64,000 bases of DNA from Clostridia bacterium. Its GTDB lineage: Bacteria; CBDUZB01; JAGLHV01. The stretch spans positions 3,725-67,724 of the forward strand of contig JAUVLC010000001.1 of NCBI GenBank assembly GCA_030595925.1, given 5' to 3'. The position numbers were made by a program, and so were the translations under genes. How positions within the stretch are numbered: the first letter of the stretch is position 1; every line of letters starts with the position of its first letter. Shown here piece after piece: positions 17,634-26,882 of this stretch. The notes beneath the pieces were generated by a model. That model saw only the letters and a list, made by a program, of their open reading frames with translations. It had not been told where the DNA came from and made no database searches.

Positions 17634-18002
17634 TTAAGTCTGCTTTTCATTCTTTTTTATTTTTTCTAATAAATCCGTAATATGAGAAGCATCTTCCGGT
17701 ATCCGGTCATAAAAAAATTCAATATGAGGTGTATATCTTAGTCTCACCCTTCTACCTATTTGCCGACGAATAAAAGAATTAGATGCTTTTAAAATTTCAG
17801 ATGTTTCTTTTCTGTTTTTTTCCGTACCATAAACACTGTAATAAACCTTTGCATGCCGCAAATCATTAGTAACTTTTACCTGAGTTATAGTTATAAAACC
17901 AAGTTTAGGGTTATTTATTTCCCTTCGTATGATCCCGTTTATTTCTTCACGCAAAAGCTCACTCACCCGCTCAGATCTATTAGACACCGCTCCCCCTCTC
18001 AT
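17634..18002 (-). CDS. rbfA: Ribosome-binding factor A
   Basis: A 30S maturation factor of 117-122 residues with the type II KH-like fold. It contains RVSELLREEINGIIRREI, NPKLGFITITQVKVTNDLRHAKVYYSV and the C-terminal TPHIEFFYDRIPEDASHI. The frame opens at ATG 18002, but the GAGGGGGAGC site lies just before GTG 17987 (MSNRSERV), which better matches family N-termini, so GTG 17987 may be the true start. It lies between infB and nrnA. Confidence 0.93.
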   Translation of the reverse strand: MRGGAVSNRSERVSELLREEINGIIRREINNPKLGFITITQVKVTNDLRHAKVYYSVYGTEKNRKETSEILKASNSFIRRQIGRRVRLRYTPHIEFFYDRIPEDASHITDLLEKIKKNEKQT

Positions 18003-18055
18003 ACATTATCTAATGATTATAATCATATACTAAACTTAAATAATACAATTTATTC

Positions 18056-20209
18056 TTATAATGTATCCGGAGATTCTTTAAGTTCAAAAATTTCTATTAT
18101 ATCATTTTCCTTAACATCCTGAAAATTTTCTAATACTATTCCACATTCATGACCTGCTGATGCTTCACGAATATCTTCTTTGAAATGCCTTAAAGAATTA
18201 ATCTTTCCTTCATAAACAATAACATTGTCTCTTAATAACCTTGCCAGTGAATTTCTCAAAAGTTTTCCCTCTTTTACATAACATCCGGCAATACACCCAA
18301 CTTTAGGGGCTTTAAAAATCTGTCGCACCTCTACTTTTGCTAAAACAATTTCTGTTGTTTGCGGGGCTAATAACCCCTCCATCGCTGCTTTAATATCAGA
18401 TACCAATTCATAAATAACTCTATATGTTTTTATACTTACCTTTTCTCTTTCCGCTAAAAAATTCACCGTTTGTTCGGAACGAACATTAAACCCAATTATC
18501 AATGCATCCGAAGCTACCGCCAAAAGAACATCTGCTTCATTAATTCCCCCTACACCACTATGTATTATAGACAATTTTATTTTATCAGAATTTATTTTTT
18601 CCAAAGAATCCCTTACTGCTTCCACCGAACCACGAACATCTGCTTTAATAATTATTTTCAATTCCTCAATTTTTCCCGTTTCTATCTGTTGATGCAAATC
18701 TTCCAGACTAATATGTTGTTTTTTCTTTATCGTTTCCTGCCGATTTATATCCTGTCGCATCTGACTAATATATCGTACCTTCTTCTCATCTTTCATTACC
18801 CTGAATTTATCACCAACATGTGGAATATCAAAAAAACCCATTATTTCTACAGGGGTAGAGGGAGAAGCTTCCTTTATCATTTTTCCGTGATCATCCAACA
18901 TTGCTTTAACTTTTCCAAAAGTTAATCCCACAATGAAAGAATCCCTTATTTTTAAAAGTCCTTCCTGGATTAATACTGTAGCTAAAATTCCTTTTTTGGA
19001 ATCCAACCTTGCTTCAACAACCGTACCCCGGGCAAAACCACTAACATCACTAACCAACTCTAAAACCTCAGCTTCCAAAAGAATCATTTCCAATAAATCT
19101 TCCAAACCTGTTTCTTTCTTTGCTGAAACCTCCACAAAAACCGTTTTACCCCCCCATTCTTCCGAAAGTAAATTTAAATTCGCCAAATCCTGTTTTATTC
19201 GTTGAGGATCCGCTGACGGCAAATCCATCTTATTTATCGCAACAATAATCGGAACCCCTGCCGCCCGTGCATGGTCTATTGCTTCAACAGTTTGCGGCAT
19301 CATACCATCATCAGCAGCAACAACTAAAACGACAATATCCGTAATTTGTGCACCTCTGGCACGCATTGCAGTAAAAGCCTCATGCCCCGGAGTATCTAAA
19401 AAAACAATATCACCCTTATCTGTTTTTACTTTATAAGCTCCAATGTGTTGTGTTATATTCCCCGCCTCTTTTTCTACAATCTTCGTTTTCCGAATAGCAT
19501 CCAGTAAAGAAGTTTTTCCGTGATCGACATGTCCCATTATCGTAACAACCGGAGGACGAGACTTAGAAACGGAAGCACTTATTTCTTCTTCCAGTATTTC
19601 TTCACCATAAAGAGGAATAATTTCTATTTCATATCCGAATTCTTCACTTACCAAAGATACTACATCTAAATCTAATCGCTGATTAATAGTAGCCAAAATA
19701 TTCAACGACATCATTTTTTTAATCAAATCACCTACTTCAACCTGTAGCTTTTCCGCCAATATTTTAACAGTAATAAATTCATTTACTTTAATTTTCGATT
19801 TTTGTTCTAATTTGATTTCTTCGGAAGGTTTAACTATGTTTTTTTCTTTTATTTTTACTTCTTCTTTTTCTACTACTTTTTCTTTTACTCCTTTTTCAAC
19901 TATCTTCTTTTCTACTTTTTTTACTACTTTTTCTTTTTTCTTTTGGCTCTTTTCTTTTTCTATTTTCTTTTTCTTATCTTCCTTAACTTTTAGTGCACTT
20001 TTAGAAACAGTCTTAATTGCTTTCTTTTTTGCCACTTTTTCTTTCACTTCTTTTTTAACACCGACCTTAAGCTTTTTTTTAGTTGTTATTTCTCCCTCTT
20101 TCTTTTTTATTTCTTCCTTTTTCTTAGCAGAGGTGATTTTTGTTCCTTTTTTTTCTTTAGAGCTACTCTTTCCGGTAGACTTCGTCGTAATTTTTTTCTT
20201 AATAGCCAT
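18056..20209 (-). CDS. infB: Translation initiation factor IF-2
   Basis: A 717-residue GTPase that places initiator tRNA. The first about 130 residues are a low-complexity Lys/Glu-rich extension. The IF2 N-terminal domain ([22 protein letters not shown]), the G domain (G1 [15 protein letters not shown]3 [16 protein letters not shown]4 NKMD) and domains II-IV follow, ending in the IF2 C-terminal fMet-tRNA-binding region. GGTGAG precedes the ATG. The Lys-rich N-terminus echoes the nearby lysine-rich micro-protein only in composition. Confidence 0.97.
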   Translation of the reverse strand: MAIKKKITTKSTGKSSSKEKKGTKITSAKKKEEIKKKEGEITTKKKLKVGVKKEVKEKVAKKKAIKTVSKSALKVKEDKKKKIEKEKSQKKKEKVVKKVEKKIVEKGVKEKVVEKEEVKIKEKNIVKPSEEIKLEQKSKIKVNEFITVKILAEKLQVEVGDLIKKMMSLNILATINQRLDLDVVSLVSEEFGYEIEIIPLYGEEILEEEISASVSKSRPPVVTIMGHVDHGKTSLLDAIRKTKIVEKEAGNITQHIGAYKVKTDKGDIVFLDTPGHEAFTAMRARGAQITDIVVLVVAADDGMMPQTVEAIDHARAAGVPIIVAINKMDLPSADPQRIKQDLANLNLLSEEWGGKTVFVEVSAKKETGLEDLLEMILLEAEVLELVSDVSGFARGTVVEARLDSKKGILATVLIQEGLLKIRDSFIVGLTFGKVKAMLDDHGKMIKEASPSTPVEIMGFFDIPHVGDKFRVMKDEKKVRYISQMRQDINRQETIKKKQHISLEDLHQQIETGKIEELKIIIKADVRGSVEAVRDSLEKINSDKIKLSIIHSGVGGINEADVLLAVASDALIIGFNVRSEQTVNFLAEREKVSIKTYRVIYELVSDIKAAMEGLLAPQTTEIVLAKVEVRQIFKAPKVGCIAGCYVKEGKLLRNSLARLLRDNVIVYEGKINSLRHFKEDIREASAGHECGIVLENFQDVKENDIIEIFELKESPDTL

Positions 20210-20267
20210 TTTTTTCTCACCTTTTTTTAGATTTCAAAAAGAAACTAAAACTTTCTTTAAAAATTTT

Positions 20268-21503
20268 CTATTTTTTTAATGCTTCTTTAGCTGCCTTATG
20301 TATTTTTTCTGCCATTTTAGGCCCAATCCCCTGAAGAATTGTCAAAGCAGAAGAGGGAACAGCAACAATGCTTCGCACTGAATGAAACCCTCCGCCAAAT
20401 AAGGTCTTTGCCGTTTTTTCTCCAATTCCCGATAATGAAGAAATTTCTTTCAACCCTAAAGTCACAGCCTCTTTCTTTTGAGCTTCACTTTTTATATCTA
20501 CATGCCATCCGGTTAATCTTGCTGCCAAACGAACATTTTGTCCTGACTTTCCAATGGCAAGAGACAATTGATCGTTAGCAATTATAACCTCTGCTTTTTT
20601 ATCTTTATTATCTGTTATTACTTTAAGAACTTTAGCCGGACTTAGAGAATTGCCTATATAAACAATAGTGTCGTCACTCCAATTAATCATATCGATCCGT
20701 TCACCGCGCAATTCATCAATAATTGCCCGAATTCGCGAACCTTTTACTCCAACACATGCTCCTACCGGATCGACTCTGCTATTATGAGAAAAAACAGCTA
20801 CTTTTGCTCTTACTCCAGGATCTCTTACTATATTCTTTATTTCCACTGTCTTATCATATACTTCAGGCACTTCCAATTCAAACAACCTTTTAATCAATTC
20901 CGGATGGGTCCGCGAAACTAAAACCTGCGGACCTTTGGAAGTTTTAGTTGCACTCACGATATATACTTTTAGTCGTTCACCTATCCGATAAGTCTCACTT
21001 TTTACCTGTTCCCGGAAAGGCAAAATAGCTTCTATTTTCCCTAAATCAACAATAACATTATTGTTTACAAATCGTTGAACACTTCCATTGAGCACCATTT
21101 TTTCTTTTTGTTTCATTTCATTATACAAATTTTCTCTTTCTGTTTCACGAATACGTTGAATAATTACTTGTTTAGCTGTTTGAGCAGCAATCCGGCCAAA
21201 ATCATCTGTTTCAATTTTTATTTTTATGTCCGACCCCAACTTAACATTAGATTTTATTTCTTTCGCCTGGGAAAAGGAAATTTCATGTGCGGAATTTTCA
21301 ACTTTTTCCACAACCTTTTTTATTATCCAGGCTTTAATCAATCCCGTATCAATATCTACCTTCGCTTCCACATCCTGCGTCTTACCTGAATGCTTCCGAA
21401 AAGCAGATATTAACGCTGTCTCAATCATTTTTAATAATTCTTCTTTTTTAATCCCTTTTTCTCTTTCAATCTGTTCTAAAACAGATAAAAGTTCCTGCTC
21501 CAT
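20268..21503 (-). CDS. nusA: Transcription termination/antitermination factor NusA
   Basis: A 411-residue RNA polymerase-binding factor. It has an N-terminal RNAP-binding domain (LLSVLEQIEREKGIKKEELL), an S1 domain, KH1 with DPVGACVGVKGSRIRAI, KH2 with LAIGKSGQNVRLAARLTGW, and a C-terminal helix-hairpin-helix region (LSGIGEKTAKTLF, LQGIGPKMAEKI). An open frame extends to 21551, but ATG 21503 (MEQELL) has a strong GGGAGGA site and is the family start. It follows rimP and precedes infB directly; ylxR and ylxQ, often between nusA and infB, are absent. Confidence 0.96.
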   Translation of the reverse strand: MEQELLSVLEQIEREKGIKKEELLKMIETALISAFRKHSGKTQDVEAKVDIDTGLIKAWIIKKVVEKVENSAHEISFSQAKEIKSNVKLGSDIKIKIETDDFGRIAAQTAKQVIIQRIRETERENLYNEMKQKEKMVLNGSVQRFVNNNVIVDLGKIEAILPFREQVKSETYRIGERLKVYIVSATKTSKGPQVLVSRTHPELIKRLFELEVPEVYDKTVEIKNIVRDPGVRAKVAVFSHNSRVDPVGACVGVKGSRIRAIIDELRGERIDMINWSDDTIVYIGNSLSPAKVLKVITDNKDKKAEVIIANDQLSLAIGKSGQNVRLAARLTGWHVDIKSEAQKKEAVTLGLKEISSLSGIGEKTAKTLFGGGFHSVRSIVAVPSSALTILQGIGPKMAEKIHKAAKEALKK

Positions 21504-21565
21504 AATATTCCTCCCAACACTAAATAAAATATATTTGCGTAACGAAATCAAACCTGTTTTTCTAA

Positions 21566-22021
21566 CTAAATTTCCAAAACTAAACGGGCACCTGAGATTT
21601 CTTCCAAAGGAATTTTAATACATTCCCCCTGTTCTTTTTCTATTTCGACAATTCCTTTTTCACATCCTATTAATTTCACCTCGAAATGCCTCTGATTATT
21701 AATAGGTTTATAAGTAGTAAGCTTTACTTTCCGCATTAAAAACTTTTTAAAATCTTTCTCCTTTTTTAACACCCGGTCTAACCCGGGAGAAGAAACTTCC
21801 AGAAAATAATCGTGAGGAGTAAAATCCATCTCTTCAAGCAATTCCCTTAATTCTGCACTAACCTTTTGACAATCGTTTAACCCTACCCCTCCTTCTTTAT
21901 CAACAAAAACCTGCAACAACCACTTATTTAATTTGTGATATTGAACATCCACCAATTCCATTTCGTTTCTTCTTATTACCGGTTCAATAACTTTTTCTAT
22001 TATTTCGTCTATCTTTTTCAC
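21566..22021 (-). CDS. rimP: Ribosome maturation factor RimP
   Basis: A 151-residue 30S assembly factor. Family signatures are EPVIRRNEMELVDVQYHK, VFVDKEGGVGLNDCQKVSAELRELLEE and YFLEVSSPGLDRVLKKEKDF. The start codon is GTG at 22021, with GAGGA nine bases upstream. It is the first gene of the rimP-nusA-infB operon. A weak TTGTCA-17-AATAAA element just upstream might be its promoter but would leave almost no leader. Confidence 0.94.
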   Translation of the reverse strand: MKKIDEIIEKVIEPVIRRNEMELVDVQYHKLNKWLLQVFVDKEGGVGLNDCQKVSAELRELLEEMDFTPHDYFLEVSSPGLDRVLKKEKDFKKFLMRKVKLTTYKPINNQRHFEVKLIGCEKGIVEIEKEQGECIKIPLEEISGARLVLEI

Positions 22022-22075
22022 TTCTTTTATTCCTCAAAAAAATCCCTTTGACAAATATCTCCCTAAGAAAAACAA

Positions 22076-22098
22076 AAAGTGGGCTATTCACCCACTTT
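22076..22098 (-). terminator. Intrinsic terminator before rimP
   Basis: Stem AAAGTGGG/CCCACTTT with a 7-base loop. On the minus strand it is followed by TTTTTGTTTTT. It ends transcription arriving from the radical SAM gene and separates the accessory locus from the rimP operon. Confidence 0.8.
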
Positions 22099-22257
22099 GC
22101 TATTTTATAACATATTTTCAAAATCATTGCAAGCCTTTTTTATCCATTTATTCATCTTTTGGAAATACAAGGATATACCATTCCTTTTTTTATAGCACAA
22201 TTCTTTATTTGCCATCCTTTACAATTTGGAACAAGTTAAAAGGCAATTTTAAAAACA

Positions 22258-23127
22258 TTAAACAAAATTGATAAAAGGACATATTCTTACCGGCTCTTGC
22301 AAATCTTTCCTATATCTATTCTTTACCACATTTATAAATTCTATATCACTGTCAACTTTAGTAAACGGAACATCAAAAGCACAATAAGACACCTCTCCCC
22401 AGGAATTGATAAAAATTAAACTTCTCCCTCTTTCACAATACGGAACTAGTTCTGAAAAGGGATAAATAAAAGGTTTTATGCAATTATCTATATTTATTTT
22501 TGAAAAAGTTTCAAAGGATATAAAGTAATTTTTTATTTTTGATAGGAATTCAATTAACTCTTCTTTGGTAAAATCTAATTGGACCAATTTGGGAACAATT
22601 AAATATATTGAGTCAACATTAGGCGACATATTCTTGATTAAATCAACACCTATTTTTAATACCTGCTTGGTCAAAAGCAAATTTATATTTACCACTTTTA
22701 CATAATTTTTTAATTTTATTATAGCTTTTAGAAAAGATTTTATGTTATTATTTATATCAACCTTGTATTCATCAAAGGAAAGAGAAACTAAATCACAATA
22801 TTTAAATATTTTCCCTTCAAAATTGATTATATTTTCATAATTGGTAGTTATAGAAAATTTTATTTTTTTCACCCTGGCTAATTTACTTAATACTTTAAGA
22901 AAAACAAGGTTTTTATCGCTTATATTTTTTTTATCGATATAATTTACTGACATGGCAATTTCTTTTATTCCTAATACAGGTAAAGAATTAATAATTGATT
23001 CAAAAAAATATATACTTTTTTCTGCTTTTTTATTTATTTTGCGGAATTTAATATAACAAAACGGACATTCTTTCATACAATCAGCAGTAGGATGTAAAGA
23101 AAGTATCGATGGAAATTGAGAAGGCAT
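22258..23127 (-). CDS. Radical SAM protein with C-terminal Cys cluster
   Basis: A 289-residue radical SAM enzyme. The N-terminal CxxxCxxC is CMKECPFCYIK in the LHPTADC context. The C-terminal part has further cysteines (VPYCERGRS, GEVSYCAF, VRICPFI), resembling a reduced SPASM/auxiliary cluster region. That hints at peptide or protein modification, but the substrate is not recognisable. ATG 23127 (MPSQFPS) is chosen because AAAGGAG is six bases upstream; the earlier ATG at 23133 would touch the ribosome site. It is the last gene of the accessory side and is followed by a terminator. Confidence 0.8.
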   Translation of the reverse strand: MPSQFPSILSLHPTADCMKECPFCYIKFRKINKKAEKSIYFFESIINSLPVLGIKEIAMSVNYIDKKNISDKNLVFLKVLSKLARVKKIKFSITTNYENIINFEGKIFKYCDLVSLSFDEYKVDINNNIKSFLKAIIKLKNYVKVVNINLLLTKQVLKIGVDLIKNMSPNVDSIYLIVPKLVQLDFTKEELIEFLSKIKNYFISFETFSKINIDNCIKPFIYPFSELVPYCERGRSLIFINSWGEVSYCAFDVPFTKVDSDIEFINVVKNRYRKDLQEPVRICPFINFV

Positions 23128-23140
23128 ATTCATCTCCTTT

Positions 23141-23449
23141 AGAGCTAAGAGCTAAGAGCTAAGAGCTAAGAGCTAAGAGCTGAGAGCATAGAGCTAAGTG
23201 CTAAGTGCTTAGAGCTAAGAGCAAAGAGCTAAGAGCTAAGTGCTAAAAGCTAAGAGCTTAGAGCTAAGAGCAAAGAGCTAAGAGCAAAGAGCTAAGTGCT
23301 AAGTGCTTAGAGCTAAGAGCAAAGAGCTAAGAGCTAAGAGCTAAGAGCAAAGAGCTAAGAGCAAAGAGCTAAGTGCTAAGTGCTTAGAGCTAAGAGCAAA
23401 GAGCTAAGAGCTAAGAGCTAAGAGCTGAGAGCATAGTGCTAAGAGCTTA
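23141..23449. repeat. Heptad family A array (AGAGCTA-like), about 44 units
   Basis: An almost uninterrupted run of seven-base units. G, GC and A are constant while others vary, giving GAGCTAA, GAGCATA, GAGCAAA and GTGCTAA. It begins right next to the ribosome site of the radical SAM gene and marks the boundary between repeat-free and repeat-dense DNA. No gene is seen. A short family B tract (23490-23516) lies beyond it. Confidence 0.95.
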
Positions 23450-23530
23450 ACGATTAGTTAATTTCAGATTAATCTGTAATTTTTTTATCATGAATCGTGA
23501 ATCCTGTATCCTGAACGAAAGGAAACAAAA

Positions 23531-23875
23531 ATGTTTAACATTTCCCAAGAGGCAAAAAATAATTTTAATTTAGGAAATAATTATTTTAAGCAGAAAAATT
23601 TTGCAGCGGCAATCTTAGCCTATCAAAAAGCTCTAAAAATCTGTCCGGAGTATATAGATGCCTATAATAAATTGGGAATAATTTATGTTTTTCAAGGTAA
23701 ATTTGAATCAGCAAAAAATGTATATTTTAAAATAATTGAAACAGAAACAGAAAATTATAAAATTCGTTATATGTCACATAATGCCTTAGGTGAAATTTAC
23801 AGCAAATTAGGAAACTATAAAGAAGCCATAAATGAATTTAAAAAAGCGGCAAGGAGTATTAAGCAAAGAGCTTAG
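23531..23875 (+). CDS. TPR-repeat protein
   Basis: A 114-residue protein of three tetratricopeptide repeats: FNLGNNYFKQKNFAAAILAYQKALKI, YNKLGIIYVFQGKFESAKNVYFKII and ALGEIYSKLGNYKEAINEFKKAAR. It has no signal peptide or membrane segment and is probably a protein-interaction adaptor. AAAGGAAAC precedes the ATG. It is one of the few plus-strand genes in the locus. Its last residues (KQRA) and its stop codon are encoded by the beginning of a family A heptad tract, so the original C-terminus may have been replaced. Confidence 0.8.
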   Translation: MFNISQEAKNNFNLGNNYFKQKNFAAAILAYQKALKICPEYIDAYNKLGIIYVFQGKFESAKNVYFKIIETETENYKIRYMSHNALGEIYSKLGNYKEAINEFKKAARSIKQRA

Positions 23876-23962
23876 AGCTTAGAGCTATGAGTTTAGAGCA
23901 AAGAGCTTAGAGCATGGTAGCCGCAGGCTTTCCTCCAAACAGATGGCGGACAAGTAGCCTGC
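23862..23962. repeat. Family A tract plus interrupted REP-like palindrome
   Basis: Short AGAGCTT-type array starting inside the 3' end of the TPR gene. It is followed by a GTAGCCGCAGGCTT ... AGCCTGCG palindrome whose centre is split by an insert containing CCTCC ... GGCGGACAAG. The same kind of insert splits another hairpin near 32150. Confidence 0.75.
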
Positions 23963-24018
23963 GAATTAACCAATTTTCCACTAGTAAAAAATGGCAAATA
24001 AGCATATTTTCAGATTGA

Positions 24019-24048
24019 GGGACTGATGATTTTTTTCAACAGTCCCTA
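24019..24048 (-). terminator. Hairpin flush with the stop codon of the 66-residue gene
   Basis: Stem AGGGACTG(ATG)/(CAA)CAGTCCCT with a T-rich loop (A-rich on the minus strand) ends one base from the stop at 24050. It resembles the outer hairpin of the D elements. No long T run follows, so terminator function is only possible. Confidence 0.45.
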
Positions 24049-24049
24049 A

Positions 24050-24250
24050 TTAAATATTAGAATTCTGATTTTTTATCCATTCCGCAACAAATCGATTCAT
24101 TTTAAGTCTCGTCTCTTCATTTCTCGGTTCAAAAGAAAATTGTTCTAAAATATCTTTCATAATCTGTTTTTTAAACTTTTCCACTTCCGAAGGCAAAGTT
24201 AAAACAAATTCAGCATCTGACTCATCAAAAACGATATATTCTTCCATCAT
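24050..24250 (-). CDS. Small acidic protein of unknown function
   Basis: A 66-residue protein, not recognised. It is acidic at the N-terminus (MEEYIVFDESDAEFVLTLP) and helical and charged later (KFKKQIMKDILEQF, RLKMNRFVAEWIK). There is no signal peptide or transmembrane segment. GGAAAGGA stands five bases before an ATG-ATG pair, so start at either. It lies at the end of the injection-system gene series and could be an accessory factor; no function is assigned. Confidence 0.6.
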   Translation of the reverse strand: MMEEYIVFDESDAEFVLTLPSEVEKFKKQIMKDILEQFSFEPRNEETRLKMNRFVAEWIKNQNSNI

Positions 24251-24270
24251 TAATATCCTTTCCTTATTAA

Positions 24271-24703
24271 GCTTAGAGCTAAGGGCTTAGAGCTAAGGGC
24301 ATAGAGCTAAGAGCTAAGTGCTAAGGGCTAAGAGCTAAGGGCTGAGAGCTAAGAGCATAGAGCTAAGAGCATAGAGCTAAGAGCATAGAGCTAAGAGCTT
24401 AGAGCTAAGAGCAAAGAGCTAAGAGCTAAGTGCAAAGAGCTAAGAGCTTAGAGCTAAGAGCTAAGAGCATAGAGCTAAGTGCTAAGAGCTAAGAGCAAAG
24501 AGCTAAGAGCTAAGAGCTAAGAGCATAAAAGCAAAGAGCTAAGAGCTAAGTGCAAAGAGCTAAGTGCAAAGAGCTAAGAGCGTAGAGCATAGTGCTAAGA
24601 GCTTAGAGCTTAGAGCTAAGAGCAAAGAGCTTAGAGCTAAGAGCATAGAGCGTAGAGCTAAAAGCTAAGAGCTTAGAGCTAAGTGCTAAGAGCATAGAGC
24701 TTA
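24271..24703. repeat. Largest heptad family A array, about 62 units
   Basis: Runs of GAGCTAA-type heptads fill the gap upstream of the 66-residue gene (24251-24986 has no gene). A linker with TTAATTAATTACAGATTAATCTGTAATTT follows in two short pieces, then the family B array. Confidence 0.95.
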
Positions 24704-24754
24704 ACGATTAATTAATTACAGATTAATCTGTAATTTGCAATCTGTAATTTTTTT

Positions 24755-24855
24755 ATCCTGTATCCTGAATCCTGTATCTTGCATCCTATATCCTGTATCG
24801 TGAATCGTGAATCGTGTATCGTGAATCGTGTATCGTGAATCCTGTATCGTGAAAT
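24755..24855. repeat. Heptad family B array (ATCCTGT-like)
   Basis: About 14 units of the pattern [T/A/C]ATC[N]TG, e.g. TATCCTG, AATCGTG, TATCTTG. Positions ATC and TG are constant while the first and fifth positions vary. It lies on the side of the upstream gene's stop codon, as in most gaps of the locus. Confidence 0.93.
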
Positions 24856-24894
24856 GTTATTCCTGCAGACAGAATGTGTTGTTTTACAGAACTC

Positions 24895-24980
24895 TAAATA
24901 TCTTTTCTCTTTCTATCTGTGTAATCATCTTTTTTAAATCTGTGTAATCAAGTATCTGCGAAAACTTTTGAGCAGATACT
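24895..24980. repeat. ATCTGTGTAATC pair and stop-abutting hairpin
   Basis: Two TCTGTGTAATC motifs followed by a hairpin AGTATCTGC/GCAGATACT ending 6 bases from the stop of the 143-residue gene. The same layout, with different stem sequences, occurs at 51584-51643 and 63280-63347 and in the D elements. Confidence 0.6.
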
Positions 24981-24986
24981 AATTAT

Positions 24987-25418
24987 TTATTCCAACTCTA
25001 ACTTTTTAAAACGTTCTGAATCCACAGATGCATCTAAGTCCTTTATTTCTTCGTCTTTAGTTGAACTACATTTTTCTTCTTGTTTTGTTAAAACTTTTGT
25101 TTCCCTTGAAGGAGATTTAATAGTAAAAGCCTTTCCCTCTAAGTTAATAGTCACTTTACGGTCATCTATTTTAAATATTTCTAATTCCGGAAAATGATAC
25201 TGCTTTTTTATCTGATAAATAAGTTCTATAAAAGAAAGTATATTTTTCCCCCCAAATAAATCCTCACGGTCTTTATCCAATCTAAAAGGGGAATTACTTT
25301 CGATTACATATACTTTTATTAAGTGACTTAAAATCTCTACTAATTCATCTCTTTCTAAATTTTGAAGAGACTTAACTATTTCCTGCTTTACTTTCTGATT
25401 TTGATTTAATGGTTCCAT
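24987..25418 (-). CDS. Injection-system accessory protein of unknown function
   Basis: A 143-residue cytoplasmic-looking protein, not recognised. The first 60 residues are helical (VKQEIVKSLQNLERDELVEILSHLIKVYV); a central KKQYHFPELEIFKIDD is followed by a beta-like segment (KVTINLEGKAFTIKSPS) and an acidic tail. It is 12 bases downstream of the pentapeptide-repeat gene with an AGGA site, so the two are co-transcribed. It is placed where contractile systems keep assembly factors, but this is context only. Confidence 0.6.
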   Translation of the reverse strand: MEPLNQNQKVKQEIVKSLQNLERDELVEILSHLIKVYVIESNSPFRLDKDREDLFGGKNILSFIELIYQIKKQYHFPELEIFKIDDRKVTINLEGKAFTIKSPSRETKVLTKQEEKCSSTKDEEIKDLDASVDSERFKKLELE

Positions 25419-25430
25419 CTCTTTTTTCCT

Positions 25431-26108
25431 TTATTTATCCCATAGACAATTTTTTAATTTACTTTTATCTAAATTTACTTTAACAAACTTTGCTCCCCGG
25501 AAATCAATACAACTTAGATTAGCTCCCTCTAAATTTACATTTATTAAAACAGTCCCTCTGAAATCAGCGTTTTCAAGATTAGCCCCTTTTAAGTTTACAT
25601 CTAATAATACTGCGTTACTAAAATTTGTCTTTATCAAAGAAGGAGTGCCAAGAAAATTGTCAGCTATAAAATTAGTATGTATAATCGTTGCTTTCCTGAA
25701 ATTACTTCCGTAGAAATCAGTGTTCTTAAACTCTGTTAAAATAATGCTCGCCCTTTCGAACGACGAATTCATCGAAAAACAATCACTAACTTTAGTATAG
25801 TGAAAGTAGGAACAAGAAAAATCAGATTCTGCAAGGTTAGAAGAAAATATATTCGAACTATCAAAAACACAAAACGCAAAATTGGTTTTGCAAAGCATTG
25901 CTTTAAAAAAGATAGTATGGTTTAGTTTAGAATTATTTAAATCTGAAGAAGTAAGATTCAAATCTTTTAGAGAAGTTTGATTTATTTCAACTTCCGATAA
26001 ATTCACTTCATTCAAATTAACTTTATCAAAAATATCCTGCGAAAATTTCTTTTCTTTTTTATATTTTTCTAATATCAATTCACGGCTAAATTTAGAATAT
26101 TCCGCCAT
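25431..26108 (-). CDS. Pentapeptide-repeat protein
   Basis: A 225-residue right-handed quadrilateral beta-helix. Pentapeptides of the A(D/N)LXX type cover nearly the whole chain: clear in the C-terminal part (LKGANLENADFRGTVLINVN, LEGANLSCIDFRGAKF) and more degenerate earlier. Such proteins also occur as effectors or spike-linked parts of contractile systems, but the function here is unknown. It starts three bases after the stop of the tail-assembly-like gene with an AGGA site, so it is part of the same operon. Confidence 0.85.
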   Translation of the reverse strand: MAEYSKFSRELILEKYKKEKKFSQDIFDKVNLNEVNLSEVEINQTSLKDLNLTSSDLNNSKLNHTIFFKAMLCKTNFAFCVFDSSNIFSSNLAESDFSCSYFHYTKVSDCFSMNSSFERASIILTEFKNTDFYGSNFRKATIIHTNFIADNFLGTPSLIKTNFSNAVLLDVNLKGANLENADFRGTVLINVNLEGANLSCIDFRGAKFVKVNLDKSKLKNCLWDK

Positions 26109-26111
26109 TTT

Positions 26112-26546
26112 TTAATCCTGCTTCTCAACTTCTGTGACAGTAGATTTACCAACGACTTTCGATTTTTTCTCGTTAATTCCCTGATTTTCAAAAATAGTAG
26201 CCATATTTATATCAATAGGTTGCCCACACTTCTCACAAGATACTTTTTCCATTGTATCTCCCTTGCTATTTATCCTGGAATGAAAATCCTGTAAATAATT
26301 AAGATCTGCAAGAAAAAGTTTTTCTATTACTTCCGAAGTTATTTCGGTCAAAGGACCCAATTTAGTTATAATTCTGGAAAGCAGAAGTATTGGATAATAA
26401 TCTTCATTTCTTGCTATTCTTTGATCGTTAGATACTTCTATCTCATCTTTAGCATTAACTAACCTCATACACCCTTTTCGATAAAGCCTTCCACTCTCAT
26501 CCCTATAACCAATTGGGAGTACAAAATCAAATTCTGTCTGTAACAT
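26112..26546 (-). CDS. Phage-tail-assembly-like protein of the injection system
   Basis: A 144-residue protein. The N-terminal TEFDFVLPIGYRDESGRLYR followed by GCMRLVNAKDEIEVSNDQRI, then YYPILLLSRIITKLGPLTEITSEVIEKLF and ADLNYLQDFHSRIN, resembles the small proteins often encoded with eCIS and tail genes and likened to tail-assembly chaperones. A C-terminal extension with a single CEKCGQP pair may be a lone zinc knuckle half. GGAGGT is 10 bases upstream. It heads a three-gene run with the pentapeptide and 143-residue genes. Confidence 0.65.
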   Translation of the reverse strand: MLQTEFDFVLPIGYRDESGRLYRKGCMRLVNAKDEIEVSNDQRIARNEDYYPILLLSRIITKLGPLTEITSEVIEKLFLADLNYLQDFHSRINSKGDTMEKVSCEKCGQPIDINMATIFENQGINEKKSKVVGKSTVTEVEKQD

Positions 26547-26572
26547 TTTTCTATTACCTCCTTTCGTTTTTA

Positions 26573-26695
26573 AGCTAAGAGCTAAGAGCTAAGAGCTAAG
26601 AGCTTAGTGCAAAAAGCTAAGAGCAATCTAAACCCGCATTTTTTTATCCTGTATCATGTATCATGTATCATGTATCATGTATCATGTATCATGTA
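26573..26695. repeat. Family A then family B heptads in the DUF2997 downstream gap
   Basis: A units (26573-26625), a short AATCTAAACCCGC linker, then seven near-identical ATCATGT units (26650-26695). The last B units run into the DUF2997 coding sequence and supply its stop codon. Confidence 0.92.
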
Positions 26696-26882
26696 ATTTG
26701 GACTGATTTTCCTGTTCTACTTCCTCTTCATAAAACTCAGAAGTTTTTTCTCTTTCCACTACCTCTCCCATCGCTCCTTCTAAAAACTTAGAAAAATCAA
26801 GACATTTCTTACCTTTCACCCCTTTAACATGAATTGTTATTTCTCCTTCCGGAGAAATACTAATTTCCATTTCTTTTTTCAT
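26682..26882 (-). CDS. DUF2997 protein of the Ycf46/Ycf35 module
   Basis: A 66-residue protein of the DUF2997 family: beta-strand start EISISPEGEITIHVKGVKGKKC, then FLEGAMGEVVEREKTSEFYEEE. Family members occur next to DUF1257 (Ycf35) and a Ycf46-type AAA ATPase in cyanobacteria and other phyla; their biochemical role is unknown. Start ATG 26882 forms an ATGA overlap with the DUF1257 stop and has GAGGA seven bases upstream. The C-terminal LHDT and the TGA come from the adjacent ATCATGT heptads, so the tail is repeat-derived. Confidence 0.8.
   Translation of the reverse strand: MKKEMEISISPEGEITIHVKGVKGKKCLDFSKFLEGAMGEVVEREKTSEFYEEEVEQENQSKLHDT

Noticed and set aside
18470-18925. 151-codon plus-strand open frame inside infB
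   Set aside because: Antisense to a fully conserved IF-2 region; no ribosome site and biased composition typical of shadows.
23141-24855. Tandem arrays considered as CRISPR
   Set aside because: Units are 7 bases without spacers of regular length, and no cas gene is in the window.
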